A stretch of 64,000 bases of DNA from Candidatus Kuenenia stuttgartensis (GTDB taxonomy: Bacteria > Planctomycetota > Phycisphaerae > Phycisphaerales > SM1A02). The DNA is taken from NCBI GenBank assembly GCA_945902075.1, contig CAMDMA010000011.1:19779-83778 (forward strand), given 5' to 3'. Shown piece after piece: positions 60,228-64,000 of the stretch (the first letter of the stretch is position 1; every line of letters begins with the position of its first letter). The notes below the pieces were generated by a model. It saw only the letters and a list, made by a program, of their open reading frames with translations. It had not been told where the DNA came from and did no database searches. The translations under genes were made by a program, and so were the position numbers.

Positions 60228-62041
60228 TGCGACCAATCCCCTTTCTCTTCGCCTCGGTGCTCGCTTGTATTTTCGTACATACATCACCTGCCTTCGCGCA
60301 GGACCGTGTGCCGGCCAAGTCTGCGATCCGGTTTGATCACTATCGCGATGTCCCGGAGCTCGTCGCTGAATCGAAGGCACTCGCTGCGCTTCATCCGAAG
60401 CTCCTGACCTATGTGGATCTCGGCACAAGTTCGCTCGGCCTTCCGGTATTCGCACTCATTCTCAACAACCCTGCCACCGGTGCCGACACCGACAAGCCAG
60501 CGATGTACATCGATGGCAACATCCACGGCAACGAGATTCAATCGTCTGAAACTGTGCTCTACACCGTGTGGTACCTCGTTGAGCAATATGGGCGAAACGA
60601 GACGATCACGAAACTTGTCGATCGAACTGCGTTTTACTTCGTGCCCTGCGTGAATCCGGATGGTCGGCAGAATTGGTTTGACGCGCAGAACAGTCCTCAC
60701 TCGTCTCGCACGGGAATGAAGCCGACCGACGACGACCGCGACGGCGCGCTTGATGAGGATGGGCCGGACGACCTTGATGGCGATGGATCGATTGGCGTCA
60801 TGTGGCGACCGGATCCAAACGGCACACACAAGCGCAGTGAACTCGACCCCAACACGATGGAGCCGGTTTCGGCCGAACCGCGCGCAGACGGCACCATTCG
60901 TCGCGGAAGTTGGTCGATGGCGGGCCAAGAGGGCGTCGACAATGATGGCGACGGGCAAGTGAACGAAGACGGTCCGGGTGGCTACGACATGAACCGCAAT
61001 TGGCCAGCGGATTGGCAGCCTGAGCATGTGCAAGGTGGTGCTGGAGACTGGCCCTTCTCGTATCCGGAGACGGAAGCGGTTGGCAAGTTCATCATGACCA
61101 AACCAAACATCGCTGCCGGGCAGGCCTATCACAACACTGGCGGAATGATCCTTCGCGGGCCAGGTGCACCCAATCGCGAGAACGCGTACGCCGGAGATCG
61201 CGCTGTCTACGACGCGATCGCAGATGTCGGCGCAGAAATGCTTCCCGGCTACCGCTCGATGGTCATCCACTCTGATCTCTATCCCGTGCGCGGAGGCTTT
61301 GTGAACTGGCTTTCGGAATCGCTCGGCATTGTGAGCTTTACCAACGAACTCTGGACCGACAAGCGCATCACGCAGAACGGCGGATCACCCGACGGCGCAG
61401 CGATGGAACGCTGGCGCGAACGCCTGCTCTTCGACGAGGCGCGTACGCCATTCGTCGAGGTTGATCACCCAACGCATGGAAAAATCCTTGTCGGCGGAGG
61501 GAACAAATGGGCGTCTCGAATTCCACCGTCGTGGATGCTCGAGGAGGAATGCCATCGCAATGCCGCATTCACGATCTTTCATGCGGGCGAAATGCCGCGC
61601 GTCTCGTTTGGCGCGCCGCGAGTGAAACAACTCAGTGAACAGTTGTTCGAGGTCACCGTCGAGATTCGAAATGACGCGATGATTCCGACGCGAACAGCAC
61701 GAGCCGCGCAGATAAAGTCTGGAGTTCCAGATCGAGTGACCCTGACCGCACCAAACGGTGCAACGATCGTGTCATCGGGCACCGCCGCACGGCGTTTCGA
61801 TCGTGTATTCGAGCCTGATCGCGAGACGCCGTCGGAGGTGCTCCTTGAATCTGGCATTCCATCGCGCGGATCGGTCTTTGTGCGCTTCTACCTCGAGGTT
61901 GGTAACGACGTGAAGATTGGCGATGGTGTCAGAGAGGTGAGCGTCGCGTTCGTGTCGGAAAAGTCGATCGATATCGCAACCTCAATCAAGCTCTCGCCGA
62001 CGGAGCCGACAACTCCCAACGGGGCGCAGGCGCCGAAGTGA
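60224..62041 (+). CDS. M14 family zinc carboxypeptidase, exported
   Basis: 605 residues. ATG 60224 overlaps the upstream stop by 4 bases and opens a signal peptide (MRPIPFLFASVLACIFVHTS, cleavage near AFA). The zinc motif is DGNIHGNEIQSSE (His101, Glu104); DMNRNWPADW and YHNTGGM (third His, residue 303) follow, and NELWT carries the likely catalytic Glu. Acidic inserts matching those of its neighbour (DDDRDGALDEDGPDDLDGDG and DNDGDGQVNEDGPGG) occur in the same places. The C-terminal 150 residues are beta-rich. It releases C-terminal residues from peptides outside the cytoplasm. The two genes appear to be tandem duplicates. Confidence 0.9.
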   Translation: MMRPIPFLFASVLACIFVHTSPAFAQDRVPAKSAIRFDHYRDVPELVAESKALAALHPKLLTYVDLGTSSLGLPVFALILNNPATGADTDKPAMYIDGNIHGNEIQSSETVLYTVWYLVEQYGRNETITKLVDRTAFYFVPCVNPDGRQNWFDAQNSPHSSRTGMKPTDDDRDGALDEDGPDDLDGDGSIGVMWRPDPNGTHKRSELDPNTMEPVSAEPRADGTIRRGSWSMAGQEGVDNDGDGQVNEDGPGGYDMNRNWPADWQPEHVQGGAGDWPFSYPETEAVGKFIMTKPNIAAGQAYHNTGGMILRGPGAPNRENAYAGDRAVYDAIADVGAEMLPGYRSMVIHSDLYPVRGGFVNWLSESLGIVSFTNELWTDKRITQNGGSPDGAAMERWRERLLFDEARTPFVEVDHPTHGKILVGGGNKWASRIPPSWMLEEECHRNAAFTIFHAGEMPRVSFGAPRVKQLSEQLFEVTVEIRNDAMIPTRTARAAQIKSGVPDRVTLTAPNGATIVSSGTAARRFDRVFEPDRETPSEVLLESGIPSRGSVFVRFYLEVGNDVKIGDGVREVSVAFVSEKSIDIATSIKLSPTEPTTPNGAQAPK

Positions 62042-63294
62042 GCATCGACGAGCGCGAGACATGTGATGTGATCGTTGTCGGCGCCGGCGCCGCAGGCCTT
62101 TTTGCAGCGATTCATGCTGGCCGCTCGGGCGCACGCGTGCTCGCTCTTGATGGCGCGAGGACGCTCGGCGCGAAGATTCTCGTCGCCGGCGGCGGCCGCT
62201 GTAATGTCACCCACCATGCAGTCGACGAGAAGTCGTATGCGGGGAGTTCGCCAAACGCAATCAAGAATGTGCTGCGGCGCTACGGAGTGCCGGAGACGGT
62301 GAAGTTCTTTGAGGCGTACGGCGTCGAACTGAAGCGCGAAGACACGGGCAAACTTTTCCCCACCACCGATGATGCGCACACAATTCTCAATGCGCTCTTA
62401 CAAGCCGCACGCGATGCGGGCGTCGAGATCAGGCATCCACGCCGCGTGACCGCGATCGAACGCACAGTGCAGGGCGATTTTCTCGTGCGCGGCGAGTGGG
62501 GCGAGGTGCGTGCGCCGCGGGTCATCCTCGCAAGCGGCGGCAAGGCACTACCGAAATCGGGGTCGGATGGCGCGGGCTACGAGTTCGCGCAGGCGCTTGG
62601 GCACACCGTCACCGACCATGTCTATCCCGCGCTTGTGCCGCTCATCCTGCCTGGCACGCATCCCCTGCGCGCGCTGTCGGGGCTCACGATGCCTGTGACG
62701 CTGACCTTGCGTTGGGCCACGGGCAAGGTGCTCAAGGAGCTTACGAACTCGCTCCTCTGCACGCACTTCGGCCTGTCGGGCCCGTGCGCGCTCGACATCA
62801 GCCGCTACTGGCGCGCCGCGATCGTCGACGATCCGGGCGCGGGGCTCTTTGCGAACTTCATCGTCGGTGAGCGCGAGGACACGCTCGAGGCGAAGATCCT
62901 CGCGAGCCGCGCTGCGAATGCGCCCGCGTTTCTGCGGGAGTATGTGCCTGAGCGGCTTGCACGCACGCTGTGCGAGGTGGCGGCGGTGGATCCCGCGACA
63001 AGCTTGCGCCAGCTCACGCGTGAACAGCGGAAGGCGCTCGCGCGCGCGGCGTGCGCGATGCCGCTCCATATCGAGGGCGACCGCGGCTTCACCTACGCCG
63101 AGGTGACGATGGGCGGCGTGCCGCTCTCTGAAGTGAAGCTCGACACGATGGAGTCGCGCGTGTGCCCGGGACTTCATCTCGCCGGCGAGATCCTCGATGT
63201 CGACGGCCGCATCGGCGGGTTCAACTTCCAGTGGGCGTGGGCCAGCGGGTTCATCGCGGGCGGGGCGGCGGCAGCGGCGAACATCCACGCCTAG
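62038..63294 (+). CDS. HI0933/YhiN-type flavoprotein (NAD(P)/FAD-dependent oxidoreductase)
   Basis: 418 residues. The FAD-binding dinucleotide fold is VIVVGAGAAGLFAAIHAGRS, followed by GAKILVAGGGRCNVTH (the family's GGGRCN motif), FPTTDDAHTILNAL, ILASGGKALPKSGSDG and FGLSGPCALDISRY. The C-terminal FTYAEVTMGGVPLSEV and GEILDVDGRIGGFNFQWAW are also diagnostic. The reaction is unknown. The start is GTG at 62038, in a GTGA overlap with the M14 gene. By eye its third codon positions are richer in G/C than those of the preceding genes. Confidence 0.9.
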   Translation: MSIDERETCDVIVVGAGAAGLFAAIHAGRSGARVLALDGARTLGAKILVAGGGRCNVTHHAVDEKSYAGSSPNAIKNVLRRYGVPETVKFFEAYGVELKREDTGKLFPTTDDAHTILNALLQAARDAGVEIRHPRRVTAIERTVQGDFLVRGEWGEVRAPRVILASGGKALPKSGSDGAGYEFAQALGHTVTDHVYPALVPLILPGTHPLRALSGLTMPVTLTLRWATGKVLKELTNSLLCTHFGLSGPCALDISRYWRAAIVDDPGAGLFANFIVGEREDTLEAKILASRAANAPAFLREYVPERLARTLCEVAAVDPATSLRQLTREQRKALARAACAMPLHIEGDRGFTYAEVTMGGVPLSEVKLDTMESRVCPGLHLAGEILDVDGRIGGFNFQWAWASGFIAGGAAAAANIHA

Positions 63295-63329
63295 CCTCGT
63301 CGATGCTTCGGCTCCCTCTTTTGGACATT

Positions 63330-63383
63330 TTTGGATGTCTTTATGGATGTCAAATCGCTTTATGGCTATATTTGGATGTCGAT
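63330..63383. repeat. Three TGGATGTC copies in an AT-rich segment before the Fic gene
   Basis: TGGATGTC occurs at 63332-63339, 63344-63351 and 63373-63380, just upstream of the start at 63384. The stretch is clearly richer in A/T than its surroundings. It may be an operator region or a decayed repeat. Confidence 0.55.
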
Positions 63384-64000
63384 ATGGCCATGCTCCCGTC
63401 CAATCCGCCCGAGTTCTCCCCCCGCATGCTGCGGCTCCTGGCCCGCATCGAGGAGTTCCGTGGCACCTGGCGGGCAACGGGCACGCTTCCGCCCCACCGG
63501 CTGAACTCGCTGCGCCAGATCGCCACCATCGAAAGCATCGGCTCGTCCACGCGCATCGAGGGCAGCGCGCTCACCAACCACGAGGTCGAGTCGCTCCTGC
63601 GCGGCGTCGGCGTCCGGCGATTCGCCACGCGCGATGAGCAGGAGGTCGCGGGCTACGCCGAGGCCATCGATCTCATCATCAACTCGCACGGTTCGATCCC
63701 GCTCAGCGAGAACCACATCCGCCAGCTGCACCGAGACCTTTTTCGCCACAGCGAGAAGGACGAGCGCCACCGCGGACACTACAAGTCGGCCTCGAACAAT
63801 GTCGTGGCCTTCGACGCGCATGGCAAGCAGGTCGGCGTGGTGTTCGAGACAGCGACGCCGTTCGAGACGCCGCGGCTGATGTCCGAACTCGTCGATTGGA
63901 CCAACACAGCGATCGAGGACCCCGATGCGCATCCACTGGTCGCGATCGGCGTGTTTGCGGTCGTGTTCCTCGCGATCCATCCGTTCCAGGACGGCAACGG
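63384..64000 (+). CDS. Fic-domain protein, 3' end cut by window edge
   Basis: At least 205 residues. Fic enzymes transfer AMP or other nucleotidyl groups to target proteins. The N-terminal helix contains SSTRIEGS, matching the class II inhibitory motif (S/T)xxxE(G/N) that lies before the Fic core. The core motif HPFxDGNG is visible as HPFQDGNG at the window edge; the final Arg lies beyond it. The ATG at 63384 is chosen as the first in frame; 63390 is possible. No antitoxin-like gene is visible on its 5' side. Upstream is an AT-rich stretch with three TGGATGTC repeats. Confidence 0.85.
   Translation, partial: MAMLPSNPPEFSPRMLRLLARIEEFRGTWRATGTLPPHRLNSLRQIATIESIGSSTRIEGSALTNHEVESLLRGVGVRRFATRDEQEVAGYAEAIDLIINSHGSIPLSENHIRQLHRDLFRHSEKDERHRGHYKSASNNVVAFDAHGKQVGVVFETATPFETPRLMSELVDWTNTAIEDPDAHPLVAIGVFAVVFLAIHPFQDGN

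Noticed and set aside
1..64000. tRNA, rRNA, insertion sequences, prophage or conjugation genes
   Set aside because: None was seen on reading both strands; no transposase, integrase, tail or relaxase motifs in any plausible frame.

Overview
The window reads as a chromosomal segment of a free-living Gram-negative planctomycete, most likely of class Phycisphaerae (order Phycisphaerales). This is inferred, not searched. The clues are secreted proteins with a planctomycete-type Cys-rich module, a C-terminal dockerin-like tail (D-x-D-G-D followed by LLGAWG, twice), a 140-residue protein resembling the Planctomycetes/Verrucomicrobia-restricted Minf_1886 family, moderately high GC, and an outer-membrane gene set (Kdo transferase, Mla transport, OmpA-type lipoproteins). 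I see no phage genes, transposases, CRISPR arrays, rRNA or tRNA genes. Forty-eight protein genes are listed; the first and last are cut by the window edges.

Layout. 0-5.7 kb: two secreted proteases, a subtilase-like protein (5' end missing) and a metzincin with five FN3-like repeats. 5.8-6.9 kb: a GbsR/MarR-type regulator, with a perfect palindromic operator candidate and a possibly leaderless start, overlapping an unknown gene. 7-17 kb, minus strand: a cell-wall operon reading AI-2E-type membrane protein, murE, murF, mraY, PBP2, rodA, rsmG. 17.2-24.5 kb: Minf_1886-like protein, OmpA lipoprotein, a large four-repeat surface protein, MlaE permease, a transglutaminase-fold protein lacking catalytic residues, and a small ORF. 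24.5-36.3 kb, minus strand: HDAC-like deacetylase, NAD-type isocitrate dehydrogenase, LysM protein, SecDF fusion, YajC, Tgt, then rhomboid protease, M50 site-2 protease and NUDIX hydrolase. 36.3-38.2 kb: MlaF and MlaD, 14 kb away from MlaE. 38.2-42.2 kb, minus strand: xseA, xseB, prepilin peptidase, OmpA lipoprotein, ending in a bidirectional terminator. 42.3-48.2 kb: recG (plus) facing polX, waaA and a TlpA-like lipoprotein (minus). 48.2-55.5 kb: fused 5-oxoprolinase, a YmdB-like phosphodiesterase, a DUF3553-like protein, a small coiled-coil protein behind a sigma54-type promoter, and a chain of six RNA hairpins. 55.6-63.3 kb: ABC ATPase, ABC permease, a DUF3299-like protein, two M14 carboxypeptidase paralogues (one apparently inactive) and an HI0933-type flavoprotein. 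The window ends inside a Fic-domain gene.

Most genes serve the cell envelope: peptidoglycan precursor ligases and the RodA/PBP2 synthase pair, Sec export (YajC/SecDF), lipid A (WaaA), outer-membrane lipid transport (MlaEFD), peptidoglycan-binding OmpA/LysM proteins, and secreted or membrane proteases. The DNA-repair genes xseAB, recG and polX lie among them.

The items most worth follow-up are the six-hairpin RNA candidate at 54.9-55.13 kb, the neighbouring rhomboid and site-2 proteases that share the same C-terminal tail, the active/inactive M14 tandem pair, the operator plus leaderless promoter at 5.8 kb, and a set of unrelated short tandem-repeat arrays between genes. All domain names and start choices come from reading the sequence; no database search was run.
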